This document shows, one piece after another, positions 23,850 to 32,741 of a DNA stretch of 64,000 bases. The translations under genes were made by a program, and so were the position numbers. Under the pieces are notes generated by a model, which made no database searches, was not told the origin of the DNA, and was given only the letters and a program-made list of their open reading frames with translations. How positions within the stretch are numbered: position 1 is the first letter of the stretch; every line of letters begins with the position of its first letter. Origin of the DNA: RUG626 sp051866775 (lineage in GTDB: Bacteria; Bacillota; Clostridia; Oscillospirales; Oscillospiraceae); the NCBI GenBank assembly GCA_051866775.1, contig JBJDXR010000022.1, positions 69,871 to 133,870 on the forward strand, written 5' to 3'.

Positions 23850-24392
23850 ATGAAGGAGCTTTCGCTTAATATTCTGGACATCGCCATGAACTCCGTTAAG
23901 GCGGGGGCGACACTTATAGAGCTGGGAATAGAAGAGCAAGATGTGCGCATGACCGTAACCATCAAAGATAACGGCTGCGGCATGAGCGAAGAAACGGTAA
24001 AAAGGCTGGAAGATCCTTTTTTCACTACGCGCACCACTCGTAAGGTGGGACTGGGAGTGCCTTTTTTTGTGCTGGCGGCCCAGCAGACAGGCGGCTCAGT
24101 TAAGATAACCTCCGTTCCTGAGCCGGATATAGATCATGGCACGACGGTGAAGGCTGTTTTCTATAAGGACAGCATAGATTTTACACCGCTTGGGGATATA
24201 ATTTCCACGGTGGTGACATTTATACAGGGATATCCGCAGATCGACGTAAGCTTTAAGCACATCCTACCGGGAGGTGCGGCGGAGCTTGACACAAGAGATA
24301 TTAAAGCGCGGCTTGGGGACATCCCTATAAACAGCGTCGAAATTCTTAATTGGATAGATGGATATTTAAAGGAACAATATATAAACCCATAA
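23850..24392 (+). CDS. HATPase_c-domain ATP-binding protein
   Basis: The 180-residue protein is a stand-alone GHKL ATPase-like domain: N box ILDIAMNSVKAGA, G1 KDNGCGMSEE, then FFTTRTTRKVGLGVPFF for G2, and no HisKA or phospho-acceptor. Homologues sit in bifurcating hydrogenase operons of Clostridia. Its role there is not established. ATG at 23850 has AAGAGG at good distance. Confidence 0.82.
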   Translation: MKELSLNILDIAMNSVKAGATLIELGIEEQDVRMTVTIKDNGCGMSEETVKRLEDPFFTTRTTRKVGLGVPFFVLAAQQTGGSVKITSVPEPDIDHGTTVKAVFYKDSIDFTPLGDIISTVVTFIQGYPQIDVSFKHILPGGAAELDTRDIKARLGDIPINSVEILNWIDGYLKEQYINP

Positions 24393-24406
24393 GGAGAGGA
24401 AGAAGC

Positions 24407-24778
24407 ATGAAATCACTCGAAGAACTTGTGGAGATCAGAGAGCGGATGAAGAGCAAAATGGCTCTGCGCAAGGGCGAAGGCTCAATTCATGTTGTAGTCG
24501 GTATGGCGACCTGCGGCATAGCCGCCGGAGCCAGACCTGTTCTCAACACTCTGGTTGAAGAGATAAACAAGGAAAATCTGACTGATAAGGTCACCGTGAC
24601 CCAGACCGGGTGCCTCGGTATCTGTCAGTATGAGCCTGTTGTAGAGGTTTTTGAAGGCGGCAGCAAGGTAACATACGTTAATATGACCTCGGACAAGGCC
24701 AAGCGCGTTGTCGCGGAGCATCTGATCGGCGGTGAGGTCGTTGAAGAATACACCATCGGCGCAAACCCGACGGTATAA
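24407..24778 (+). CDS. thioredoxin-like [2Fe-2S] ferredoxin
   Basis: The 123-residue protein has the four cysteines of the thioredoxin-like ferredoxin fold: the ATCGIAAGA region near the start and QTGCLGICQYEP. It likely transfers electrons between the NuoE/NuoF-type subunits and a catalytic partner. ATG at 24407 follows AAGGAGAGG. It ends 12 nt before the NuoF-like gene. Confidence 0.85.
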   Translation: MKSLEELVEIRERMKSKMALRKGEGSIHVVVGMATCGIAAGARPVLNTLVEEINKENLTDKVTVTQTGCLGICQYEPVVEVFEGGSKVTYVNMTSDKAKRVVAEHLIGGEVVEEYTIGANPTV

Positions 24779-24790
24779 CGGAGGAACAGT

Positions 24791-26578
24791 ATGATTCGTT
24801 CACATGTAATGATTTGCGGAGGCACCGGCTGTACCGCCTCCGGCAGCAAGGAGCTGCAGGCAACGCTGGCCAGAGAGCTTGAGGCCAAGGGCCTTCAGGA
24901 TGAGGTAGAGATCGTCCAGACAGGCTGCTTTGGACTCTGCGCCCTTGGCCCGATAATGATAATCTATCCCGATGGAGTTTTCTACAGCCGTGTGACGGTG
25001 GAGGATATCCCCGAGATAGTCGAGGAGCACCTCTTAAAGGGACGCATTGTGCAGCGCCTTATCCACACAGATGAGACCACGGAGCAGCTTGTGACCTCCC
25101 TTAACGAGACCAGCTTTTACAAGATACAGCACCGGGTGGCTCTGAGAAACTGCGGCGTGATAAACCCAGAGAACATTGACGAGTACATAGCCGTTGACGG
25201 TTATTCGGCTCTTGCAAAGGTGCTGACTGAGATGACCCCCGATGACGTAATCCAGGTGCTTCTGGATTCCGGGCTTCGCGGACGCGGCGGCGCAGGCTTC
25301 CCCACGGGCCTTAAGTGGAAGTTTGCAAAGGCATATGACAACGACCAGAAGTACGTCTGCTGCAACGCCGACGAGGGCGACCCGGGAGCGTTCATGGACC
25401 GCTCCGTCCTTGAGGGAGACCCCCACGCCGTGCTTGAGGCAATGACCATTGCGGGTTTTACTATCGGCGCAAGCCAGGGCTATATCTACGTCCGTGCCGA
25501 GTACCCGATAGCCGTCCAGAGGCTCCGTATCGCTATAGAGCAGGCTAGGGAGTACGGCCTTCTGGGCGATAACATCCTCGGAACCGGCTTCAAGTTTGAC
25601 ATTGACCTGCGCCTTGGCGCCGGAGCATTCGTCTGCGGCGAGGAGACCGCCCTTATGACCTCTATTGAGGGCAAGCGCGGCGAGCCTCGTCCACGTCCGC
25701 CGTTCCCGGCGGAGAAGGGCCTTTTCCAGAAGCCCTCTATCCTCAATAACGTAGAGACATATGCAAACATACCACAGATAATCCTGAAGGGCGCCCAGTG
25801 GTTTGCCTCCATGGGTACGGAAAAGTCCAAGGGTACCAAGGTTTTTGCGCTCGGCGGAAAGATAAAGCACACCGGCCTTGTGGAGGTCCCCATGGGCACC
25901 ACCCTGCGCCAGATCGTTGAGGAGGTCGGCGGAGGAATACCCAACGGCAAGAAGTTCAAGGCCGCTCAGACCGGCGGACCTTCCGGCGGCTGCATCCCTG
26001 CTGAGTATTTTGATATCCCCATGGATTATGACAACCTTATCGCAATCGGATCCATGATGGGCTCCGGAGGCCTTATCGTCATGGACGAGGATAACTGCAT
26101 GGTGGATATCGCCAAGTTCTTCCTCGCTTTCACAGTTGACGAGTCCTGCGGAAAGTGCACCCCCTGCCGTATCGGTACCAAGCGTATGCTTGAGATCCTT
26201 GAGAAGATCACTGACGGCAAGGCCACCATGGAGGATCTGGACAAGCTGGAGGAGCTGTGCTACTACGTGAAGGCAAACTCCCTATGCGGATTGGGCCAGA
26301 CCGCGCCTAACCCCGTACTCTCCACCCTCAGGTATTTCCGTGACGAGTATATCGCCCACATTCAGGAGAAGCGCTGCCCGGCGGGCGTCTGCAAGCACCT
26401 GCTGTCCTTTGAGATAGACCCGGCCAAATGCCGCGGATGTACCGCCTGCGCCAGAAAGTGTCCTGCAGGCTGCATCTCCGGCGCGATAAAGCAGCCCCAC
26501 GTTATCGATAAGGAGAAGTGCCTCAAGTGCGGTACCTGTATCGAGACCTGTAAGTTCGGAGCGATAAGCAAGAAATAA
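24791..26578 (+). CDS. NuoF-like NADH-binding flavoprotein with extra Fe-S domains
   Basis: The 595-residue protein has an N-terminal thioredoxin-like [2Fe-2S] domain (CGGTGC ... QTGCFGLC, about 1-90), the FMN/NADH core with GLRGRGGAGFPTGLKW and ADEGDPGAFMDR (about 150-470), the [4Fe-4S] site ESCGKCTPCRIGT ... LCGLG, and a C-terminal 2x[4Fe-4S] ferredoxin (CRGCTACARKCPAGC, CLKCGTCIETC). This is the beta-subunit layout of electron-bifurcating hydrogenases and formate dehydrogenases. The catalytic alpha subunit that normally follows is absent; a terminator and a glycosylase gene follow. Confidence 0.93.
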   Translation: MIRSHVMICGGTGCTASGSKELQATLARELEAKGLQDEVEIVQTGCFGLCALGPIMIIYPDGVFYSRVTVEDIPEIVEEHLLKGRIVQRLIHTDETTEQLVTSLNETSFYKIQHRVALRNCGVINPENIDEYIAVDGYSALAKVLTEMTPDDVIQVLLDSGLRGRGGAGFPTGLKWKFAKAYDNDQKYVCCNADEGDPGAFMDRSVLEGDPHAVLEAMTIAGFTIGASQGYIYVRAEYPIAVQRLRIAIEQAREYGLLGDNILGTGFKFDIDLRLGAGAFVCGEETALMTSIEGKRGEPRPRPPFPAEKGLFQKPSILNNVETYANIPQIILKGAQWFASMGTEKSKGTKVFALGGKIKHTGLVEVPMGTTLRQIVEEVGGGIPNGKKFKAAQTGGPSGGCIPAEYFDIPMDYDNLIAIGSMMGSGGLIVMDEDNCMVDIAKFFLAFTVDESCGKCTPCRIGTKRMLEILEKITDGKATMEDLDKLEELCYYVKANSLCGLGQTAPNPVLSTLRYFRDEYIAHIQEKRCPAGVCKHLLSFEIDPAKCRGCTACARKCPAGCISGAIKQPHVIDKEKCLKCGTCIETCKFGAISKK

Positions 26579-26588
26579 AGCGTTATAT

Positions 26589-26622
26589 AAGGCTCACATA
26601 TTCAGATGTGAGCCTTTATTTT
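26589..26622 (+). terminator. terminator of the NuoE/NuoF-like operon
   Basis: Stem AAGGCTCACAT / ATGTGAGCCTT (26589-26616) with a 6-nt loop is followed by TATTTTAT. It separates the cassette from the next gene and shows that no catalytic subunit belongs to this transcript. Confidence 0.8.
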
Positions 26623-26639
26623 ATGGTGGTGCAGTGAAG

Positions 26640-27662
26640 ATGGATAAAGAGGAGATCATTTTACGGCGGCTCTCGGCACAGCATCTGCTTTCGCCAGCTG
26701 ACAAACGCAGGGCTGCACGGGATATTTGCGGCGTGCAGGCCCAATACATGACGAACGCGGCGCACGCGCTGTTTATCCGCGGCGGGGAGGGAGAGCTTCC
26801 CAAGGAGCTTATTAAGGGCTGGACCATACGGGGAACCATGCACGTTTTTGATGAGGCAGATCTGCCGGTTTTCCTGAACCGCGGCAGAAGAATTGCGCTC
26901 AGACCGTGCGATACTATGGAGAGCGACGAAAAAGTAACAGCGGCCCGAAAGGCCAAGCTCGCAGAGGTCATAGTCGAGGGTGTGGGCAGCGGGGCAAGCA
27001 CCCGGGAGGAACTGAAGGCTCTTTGCAGAGCGTCCGGTATGACGGAGACGGAGGAGGAGAGCGTTTTCGACCCATGGGGCGGCACGATACGCGCTCTGTG
27101 CGAGGCCGGAAGGATATGCGGCCTTGCGCAGGAGAAAAAGGCGTATAGGCTCTGCCCGGGCTTTGAGCCGATGGAGGAGCGTGCGGCAAGGCTTGAGCTT
27201 CTTCGGCGGTATTTCTCCGGCTTTGGCCCGGCATCTTGCAGGGACGCTGCGTATTTCTTTGGTATATCCCAGTCAAAGATCAAAGAGCTGCTGGCGGAGC
27301 TGCCCCTTAAGACGGCGGACTTTAACGGAGATACGCTCTATTACATAGATAACTGCGTTTCACATGACGGCACCGTTCCCCGTTGCTTGTTCCTCGGGGG
27401 GTCTGACCAGCTTATGCTGGGATATCAGAAAATGGACAGTTTGTTTCTGCCGCCTGAGCATATGAGGAAAATATTCTCTCTGGCGGGGCAGGTCGCCCCA
27501 GCGCTGCTTATTGACAGCTCTGTGGCGGGAAAGTGGAAAAAGCGGGGCGGGAGAGTGCTTATTACACTTTTCCGGGGAGAGAGTGCCGCCGTAAAGGACG
27601 GGATATCCGCCGCGGCCCAGCGCCTTTGGGGAGAAAAGACTGTCTGTGTCTTTGAAGAGTGA
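26640..27662 (+). CDS. AlkZ-like winged-helix DNA glycosylase
   Basis: The 340-residue protein belongs to the HTH_42 (DUF1006) family, whose studied members AlkZ and YcaQ excise bulky or crosslinked bases. The catalytic QxQ motif is visible as CGVQAQYM (Gln33, Gln35), followed by the WTIRGTMHV segment of the family. GTG at 26634 is two codons earlier and possible. It stands alone between terminators and may protect against genotoxins; no toxin cluster is nearby. Confidence 0.82.
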   Translation: MDKEEIILRRLSAQHLLSPADKRRAARDICGVQAQYMTNAAHALFIRGGEGELPKELIKGWTIRGTMHVFDEADLPVFLNRGRRIALRPCDTMESDEKVTAARKAKLAEVIVEGVGSGASTREELKALCRASGMTETEEESVFDPWGGTIRALCEAGRICGLAQEKKAYRLCPGFEPMEERAARLELLRRYFSGFGPASCRDAAYFFGISQSKIKELLAELPLKTADFNGDTLYYIDNCVSHDGTVPRCLFLGGSDQLMLGYQKMDSLFLPPEHMRKIFSLAGQVAPALLIDSSVAGKWKKRGGRVLITLFRGESAAVKDGISAAAQRLWGEKTVCVFEE

Positions 27663-27668
27663 ATCAAT

Positions 27669-27704
27669 AAACAGAAGCCGCCGATACCGGCGGCTTCTGT
27701 TTGC
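27669..27704. terminator. bidirectional terminator between converging genes
   Basis: Stem AAACAGAAGCCGCCG / CGGCGGCTTCTGTTT with a 4-nt loop has A and T flanks that suit both the AlkZ-like and DUF3810 genes. Confidence 0.88.
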
Positions 27705-27765
27705 ATATATTTATATTTGATATTATTTCTAAATGCGAAGCCGGATCTTTTGATAGTATAGGCTG

Positions 27766-28887
27766 TTACGCTGCAAGCCCGTAATAGTACGCCACCAACA
27801 GATCCACACACGCCCCGTAGGATTTGATCCCAAGCTCCTGTCCGTTTGCCTTGAGATAGCCGTCGTATACGGTCTCGGAGGCTGTAGTGATGACGGATTC
27901 CATCGTAGACCAGTAGCTGTTGTTGTCCTGCCAATCTATCAGCATGGAGCCGGTTATCTGTGACCTAAGCCCGCTCCAAAGCTCCTTGTCCGCCTTATAC
28001 AAGGCGTTCATCAGGTAGATGGTGCCGGAGAGAAAGCCCGAGTATGTATAGACGGCGTTCCCAGAGGAGAGGCATGCAGCTATGCCGAGGAAATTTGCCT
28101 CCTGCTCAGCGTAAATTCCCCGCTGGTGGGCAAGCTCGTGGGCGATCGTAAAGGGGATTAGGCAGCCGGGCGGATCTATATTTATGTTTGATTCGCCGGT
28201 AAATGGGAAGTACACGCCGGTAAAGCCCATATAGCTTGAGAGCTTAGAAAACAGCAGCATTTTTTTCGGCGTCCGGGAGCTCCCCTCAAGAAACGGGAAC
28301 TCCTCTGTAATTGCGCCGTAAATATCAGCCGATGCGGCAAAATAGCTGTCCATATCTTCAGAGAAGTGGCCCTCTGCATCACGCTCAACCGTGTCGGATA
28401 GTGCCAGAGCGCTTGTGAGGAAATATTCAGTCACTGCATAGAGCTGATCTGTGGTGACACCGTCGGGTGATATGCCGCTCTTGTCCTCAAATGAGTCGGA
28501 GCGGTAGTCAATCCCAAGAAGCCAGAGGTAGGCGGTAAATATGTATATGACCACGAGAAGCAATACCGCCGTGCGCTTTAAAAGCGTTAGGAGCCTTTTG
28601 CCTGAACGCTTAATTTTTATTACTGAACAGACAATAAAAACTATGACGAAAACACCCAGCGCCACATACATAAGCTCCATCACGGAGAAGGGAACGTAGG
28701 AGAATACCGTTCCCAAAAAATCCTTAACGGGTCTGGAAAAATATTTTACGGCGCCGTTCGCAAAGCTGCGGCTGGAGGAGAATATGTAGAAAACTGCCAG
28801 GGCCAGAAGCGGAGGTGCGGTTACGGCGCACCATTTTATCAAAGCCCTCTTGTCAATTTTCCTTGTCTTGGTTTCCGTATGCGCCAC
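27766..28887 (-). CDS. DUF3810 membrane metallopeptidase-like protein
   Basis: The 373-residue protein has three N-terminal membrane segments (about 20-40, 70-92, 105-126) and a large domain with a zincin motif HELAHQRG (His250, Glu251, His254) plus downstream acids EQEANFLG (Glu263). This is the DUF3810 pattern. The domain probably lies outside the membrane. GTG at 28887 with AAGG is used. Substrate unknown; it is a single-gene unit. Confidence 0.82.
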   Translation of the reverse strand: MAHTETKTRKIDKRALIKWCAVTAPPLLALAVFYIFSSSRSFANGAVKYFSRPVKDFLGTVFSYVPFSVMELMYVALGVFVIVFIVCSVIKIKRSGKRLLTLLKRTAVLLLVVIYIFTAYLWLLGIDYRSDSFEDKSGISPDGVTTDQLYAVTEYFLTSALALSDTVERDAEGHFSEDMDSYFAASADIYGAITEEFPFLEGSSRTPKKMLLFSKLSSYMGFTGVYFPFTGESNINIDPPGCLIPFTIAHELAHQRGIYAEQEANFLGIAACLSSGNAVYTYSGFLSGTIYLMNALYKADKELWSGLRSQITGSMLIDWQDNNSYWSTMESVITTASETVYDGYLKANGQELGIKSYGACVDLLVAYYYGLAA

Positions 28888-28960
28888 CTCCGTCCTTACA
28901 AAAGAATTATATCATATCATTGTATAATTTTTCAGCTGTTAAATATTAGTTCATAAAATA

Positions 28961-28989
28961 AAGTAAGGGGGTTATTAACCCCCTTACTT
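28961..28989. terminator. terminator after the first MFS gene
   Basis: A near-continuous palindrome (arms AAGTAAGGGGGTTA and TAACCCCCTTACTT) starts at the MFS stop codon and has T-rich minus-strand flank. Confidence 0.8.
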
Positions 28990-30172
28990 AGGTATTTATT
29001 TCAAATTTTACATAGAAAAGCTTTGCCATAAGGCAGTATGCAGCCGCGGAAAGGATAAACCAAACGCCCAGAAGCCCGTAGAACATCTCGCCTCCCAGAA
29101 GCTCCATAAGCCCGCCGCCAAAAAGATTTCCGATGAGTCCCGCGAGGCTCGAGGCCATCGTCATTATCGAGGCCGCCGTGGCCTTGAGTTCATCAGGGGC
29201 GATCGCATTTATGTAGTTTGTGGCAGCGCCGATCTGAAGGCCGTTTCCGATTCCGGCGAGGCACTGAACTGCAACCAGTGCCGCAAAGCTTTTGACAAGT
29301 CCCAGCATCGACAGACAGGCGACGGCGTTAAGCAGTGCGCACAGTATCATAAGCACCGGAAGCGGCAGCTTCCTGCGGAGTCTGACCATAAAGATCAGCG
29401 ACGGAATCTCAAGCAAAGCCCTTAAAGCCACCACAAGGCCGTAAAGGTCTGTGTCCATGTTAAGCTCCTGCATATATACGGTGACCATTCCGCTGCTTGG
29501 GCGGCAGGCGATATAATAGGCAAACATAAAGACCACAAATATCCAGTAGGGCCTGTTGGACTTAAGCGGGCGGAGGTTAAACTTGGAACCGGATCTTTTG
29601 AGGTATGTCGGTTCCTCCGTCCTGAACAAAAACCACATTGCCGGGATAAGTGTAAGCGCAAACAGCCAGAAGGTGGAGCTGACGCCCAGCTTTGGCACTA
29701 CCAGTGCGCACAGCCCGCCGCTGATGGCAAAGGCTATGGAGCCGCCCGCCCGCTGCAGACCGAAGTTATACCCATGCTCGGCGCAGCCGCGGACTTGGAT
29801 ATTGTCCGTTAAGGCGTAGGCTGTCTCGCGAAATCCGCTGCTGACTGAGAGATATATGGTCATAATGAGGCTGAAGCCCTTAATTTCTACGGGAATAAAG
29901 GGCACCAGAGCCATTGACAGCGCACTTAAGATAAACGCCGGGAACAGCACTTTTTTTATTGACTGGAACCTGTCGCTGAGCAGTCCCGCAATAAAGACAC
30001 ATAGAAATGACGCGACAAATCCGAGGGCGTTTACAACGCCTATCTGCGTTGCCGTAAAGCCGTTATCCTGAAGGTATACGTTGATATAGGAGGAGAAGGC
30101 GAGAGAGAACTGGTATATGATAATGAATAGGCACAGATTCCGTGCACCGTGGCGGTACGAAGCGTTTACCAT
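28988..30172 (-). CDS. MFS transporter (copy 1)
   Basis: The 394-residue protein has about 12 hydrophobic segments and the MFS loop motif FIAGLLSDRFQSIKK between TM2 and TM3. It is closely related throughout to the MFS protein at 38253-39443 (for example SSYINVYLQDNGFTA, CAEHGYNFGLQRAGGS, MVRLRRKLPLP in both). It lies 228 nt downstream of an SDR gene in the same direction but has its own promoter. The RpiR, hydrolase and SDR genes upstream suggest an organic acid or sugar-derivative substrate, not proven. Confidence 0.9.
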   Translation of the reverse strand: MVNASYRHGARNLCLFIIIYQFSLAFSSYINVYLQDNGFTATQIGVVNALGFVASFLCVFIAGLLSDRFQSIKKVLFPAFILSALSMALVPFIPVEIKGFSLIMTIYLSVSSGFRETAYALTDNIQVRGCAEHGYNFGLQRAGGSIAFAISGGLCALVVPKLGVSSTFWLFALTLIPAMWFLFRTEEPTYLKRSGSKFNLRPLKSNRPYWIFVVFMFAYYIACRPSSGMVTVYMQELNMDTDLYGLVVALRALLEIPSLIFMVRLRRKLPLPVLMILCALLNAVACLSMLGLVKSFAALVAVQCLAGIGNGLQIGAATNYINAIAPDELKATAASIMTMASSLAGLIGNLFGGGLMELLGGEMFYGLLGVWFILSAAAYCLMAKLFYVKFEINT

Positions 30173-30206
30173 TTTTCTATAGACCTTTCAGAGAAAATAC
30201 GTCCTG

Positions 30207-30235
30207 ATTATAATACTCATATTTTCGTAAAACAA
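30207..30235 (-). promoter_or_regulatory. promoter of MFS copy 1
   Basis: TTGTTT (30230-30235) and TATAAT (30207-30212) are 17 nt apart on the minus strand. The -10 region CTGATTATAATACT (plus-strand reading) is identical over 14 nt to that before MFS copy 2. Confidence 0.65.
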
Positions 30236-30322
30236 GAGAAAAATACAAAATAATTACACAGTTAACGTTCACAAAATGAAAAAATGTTTCTATATGTATA
30301 AATGGCAGGCTGCGCAGGCGGA

Positions 30323-30350
30323 GAAAAGCGGCGGGAATCCTCCCGCCGCT
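30323..30350 (-). terminator. terminator of the hydrolase-SDR operon
   Basis: Stem AGCGGCGGGA / TCCCGCCGCT is followed on the minus strand by TTTTC. It separates the SDR from the MFS gene. Confidence 0.7.
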
Positions 30351-30400
30351 TATGCTGTTCTGGTTTTTGCCGCGTCTTTTGAAGCGCGCTTCCGCCTTGT

Positions 30401-31165
30401 TTAACGGCCGAGATTCATGCCGCCGCTAAGTTCAAGTGTCTGTCCGGTTATATAGCCGCTCTCTTCGCTCGCAAGGAAGCATATTGCCTGTGCCAGATCC
30501 TCCGGAGTTCCAAGCTTTCCCATGGGGATATGGGGGAGCATTGTCTCTGGACGCGGGGCATCCTCAGGCTGGTCTCCAATACGGGGAATGGCGCCCTTAG
30601 CAATGCAGTTCACGGTTATGCCTTCATGGGCGAGACGCGCGGCGGCGTTGAGCGTGAGCGAACGCACGGCGCCCTTTCCAACAGCGTTTGCAAGCCCCTC
30701 AAGGGTGCCGCCCTGACATCCTTCCACGGTGGTCATAAAGATAACACGCGGAGCTTTGCTCCTCCTGAGATATGGAAGGGCAGTGCGCATCATCAGATAG
30801 CTTGTCAGGGTGAGATGTTCAACACCCTTCATCAGTTCCTCACCGGTGACGTCGTCTATGCCGCCGACCTTTCCGTTGCCGCCGGTATTGCAGATAACAA
30901 CATCAACAGAGCCGTATTTTTTCTCAAGCTCCTTATAAGTTTCGGGATTCTGCTCCGCCGGGCCGCCGTCAGCTCTGGCGTAGGCGATACAATCGCCGGT
31001 GCAGCCGGCCGCCTTTACCTCGTCTATGAGAGATTGGGCCTTTTCCGGCTGATGGGTCATAAGGACCACATTCATTCCGCCTGCGCAGAGTGCTTTGACT
31101 GCGTCTCTGCCGTCTCCGGCTGTGGCGCCTGCAAAGACGCAGGTCCTTCCGGTTAATGTCTGCAT
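30401..31165 (-). CDS. atypical short-chain dehydrogenase/reductase-fold protein
   Basis: The 254-residue protein has the SDR Rossmann start CVFAGATAGDGRDAV, ICNTGG in place of NNAG, and the C-terminal YITGQTLELSGGM common in the family. The usual catalytic YxxxK reads NAVGK here (Asn160, Lys164), so the catalytic Tyr is missing. It may use another residue, act as a binding protein or be inactive. It lies 16 nt after the alpha/beta hydrolase gene. Confidence 0.85.
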   Translation of the reverse strand: MQTLTGRTCVFAGATAGDGRDAVKALCAGGMNVVLMTHQPEKAQSLIDEVKAAGCTGDCIAYARADGGPAEQNPETYKELEKKYGSVDVVICNTGGNGKVGGIDDVTGEELMKGVEHLTLTSYLMMRTALPYLRRSKAPRVIFMTTVEGCQGGTLEGLANAVGKGAVRSLTLNAAARLAHEGITVNCIAKGAIPRIGDQPEDAPRPETMLPHIPMGKLGTPEDLAQAICFLASEESGYITGQTLELSGGMNLGR

Positions 31166-31181
31166 TATGTAGATCCTCCTA

Positions 31182-32513
31182 TCAGTCTATAAAGCGTCCG
31201 GCTGCGCTGAGCCAGCCATCAAGATAATTATACAGGGTCTTCTTTGTGTCTCCAAACTGTCCGGGAAATTCCTCACAGTCATCGGCTACACGGAAATCAT
31301 GAGTTGCGCCCTCAACAAACGCTATGGTCTTGTCCTCGCTTGTGGCGTTGTTATAGATCTCCTCCGCGGCCAGATACTCATAACCGCCGGTCATGCCCAT
31401 GCAGAGAAGGGGAGCGTGGATGCCCCTGATGTTTGCAGGCGGGCAGTCATAGGTGCGGAACCAGTCTACACCAACAGCTCCGTCCGCGTTCAGACGGTAA
31501 TCGGCGTTTGCAAATACAGCGCGCTCTGTAAGGAACCGGCGGACGGTGGTAATAACGCAGGACACTGACATGGGTGTAAAGGTCTTGGTGAAATGTGGAC
31601 GCCTTACAGAACGGATGATCTCATTGGTAACCGAGCCGTCCGCGTGGAGAAGGTTATGCTTATCTTTGGTGTGGGCAAAAATGTGGAGATCCTGAGGAAA
31701 CAGCTTATTGCAGGGGCCGAATTGCGCGCCGCCGGTAACTATAAACGGCTCGTCGTCAACATAATTGCCCTTGCCGCTCTCGAGCGCGTGCAGACGCTCA
31801 AGCGCTCGGCCTACAATGGCGTTATTGCGCTCTGCCTGAGCCTTGAAAAACTTAGTTAGGAACTCATCGGTATAATGAGCGCCCTCAGGGTCAAAGCCGT
31901 TGGCGGGGGAATAGATATCAAGCTCAGGATCGAGCTTTATACCGTTGCCTTCCTCAATAACCGCAGGATCGACGCTGAACAGGGTCATGGAGCCGTTGCC
32001 CCAGTTTGAATCCAGGGTCATGATTCCGTCTGCGGGGGTAAGCTCTTCCTTGAGGGAGCACTTGATCAGCTTTTCATCTCCCTGAAAGCTCTTTATTCCG
32101 TTTTCAGCGGCGTGCTGATAAGCGGTCATAAGGGTAGCTCCGCCGCTGTGGCCCATGAGAACTACTTTTTTGATGCCGGGGTAGCTGTAAAGAAAATCGA
32201 CAGCGCGCTTAATGTCCAGCATCTTATCGTCAAGTGTGGAATTCTCGTAGGAGACCTGACCGCCGAACGCGCGGTAGCCGCGCTTTGCAAGCTCTCCGCA
32301 AATGTCCCATGTGGTGTAGTCGTTGTCGGAGTGAATTATGATTATACCGATCTGGCTTTTTTCGCAGGGAACAACAGGCTCGTAGATAACGCCGCGCTGG
32401 AAATGGAAGCCGGGAGTAAGCTGCACAAACGTGCTTCTGATAGGCAGTCCCTCGTTGAGATAGCCGCCCTCATTGCTTGTAATGGCTTTTGTTTTTGGAT
32501 CAAAAGTAAGCAA
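31182..32513 (-). CDS. alpha/beta hydrolase-fold protein
   Basis: The 443-residue cytoplasmic protein has the nucleophile elbow LMGHSGGAT (Ser123) and a late GATHDF carrying a probable catalytic His. TTG at 32513 is the start, 7 nt after GGAGGG. The protein is longer than usual, with an insertion of about 200 residues between the elbow and the His that could form a lid. With the SDR and an RpiR gene upstream it likely acts on an ester or lactone of the same substrate. I cannot name the substrate. Confidence 0.82.
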   Translation of the reverse strand: MLTFDPKTKAITSNEGGYLNEGLPIRSTFVQLTPGFHFQRGVIYEPVVPCEKSQIGIIIIHSDNDYTTWDICGELAKRGYRAFGGQVSYENSTLDDKMLDIKRAVDFLYSYPGIKKVVLMGHSGGATLMTAYQHAAENGIKSFQGDEKLIKCSLKEELTPADGIMTLDSNWGNGSMTLFSVDPAVIEEGNGIKLDPELDIYSPANGFDPEGAHYTDEFLTKFFKAQAERNNAIVGRALERLHALESGKGNYVDDEPFIVTGGAQFGPCNKLFPQDLHIFAHTKDKHNLLHADGSVTNEIIRSVRRPHFTKTFTPMSVSCVITTVRRFLTERAVFANADYRLNADGAVGVDWFRTYDCPPANIRGIHAPLLCMGMTGGYEYLAAEEIYNNATSEDKTIAFVEGATHDFRVADDCEEFPGQFGDTKKTLYNYLDGWLSAAGRFID

Positions 32514-32625
32514 AGATAATCCCTCCTAATGTTTTTTAAGAAAAAGCTCCGAAGCAGCGCACGGCAGTAAAAAGAACTGCAAAAGGCATATGTAGGCAGC
32601 GAAGCTAATATCTTCTTAAAAATAA

Positions 32626-32654
32626 ATTATGTACGTTTTTTCTGGGCTTGTCAA
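32626..32654 (-). promoter_or_regulatory. promoter of the hydrolase-SDR operon
   Basis: A perfect TTGACA (32649-32654) lies 17 nt from CATAAT (32626-32631). The transcript would start about 105 nt before the TTG start codon. Confidence 0.75.
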
Positions 32655-32741
32655 ATCAGAAACAAAAGAATTTATTCAATTTTAGAAACAGTCAACAAAA
32701 ATCAAAAGGGATAAAAGTTAAAAACAGAGATGGACTTTTGG

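Noticed and set aside
25034..25870. Long open frame opposite the NuoF-like gene
   Set aside because: It has no ribosome site and no domain, and lies antisense to a strongly conserved gene; it arises from codon bias.
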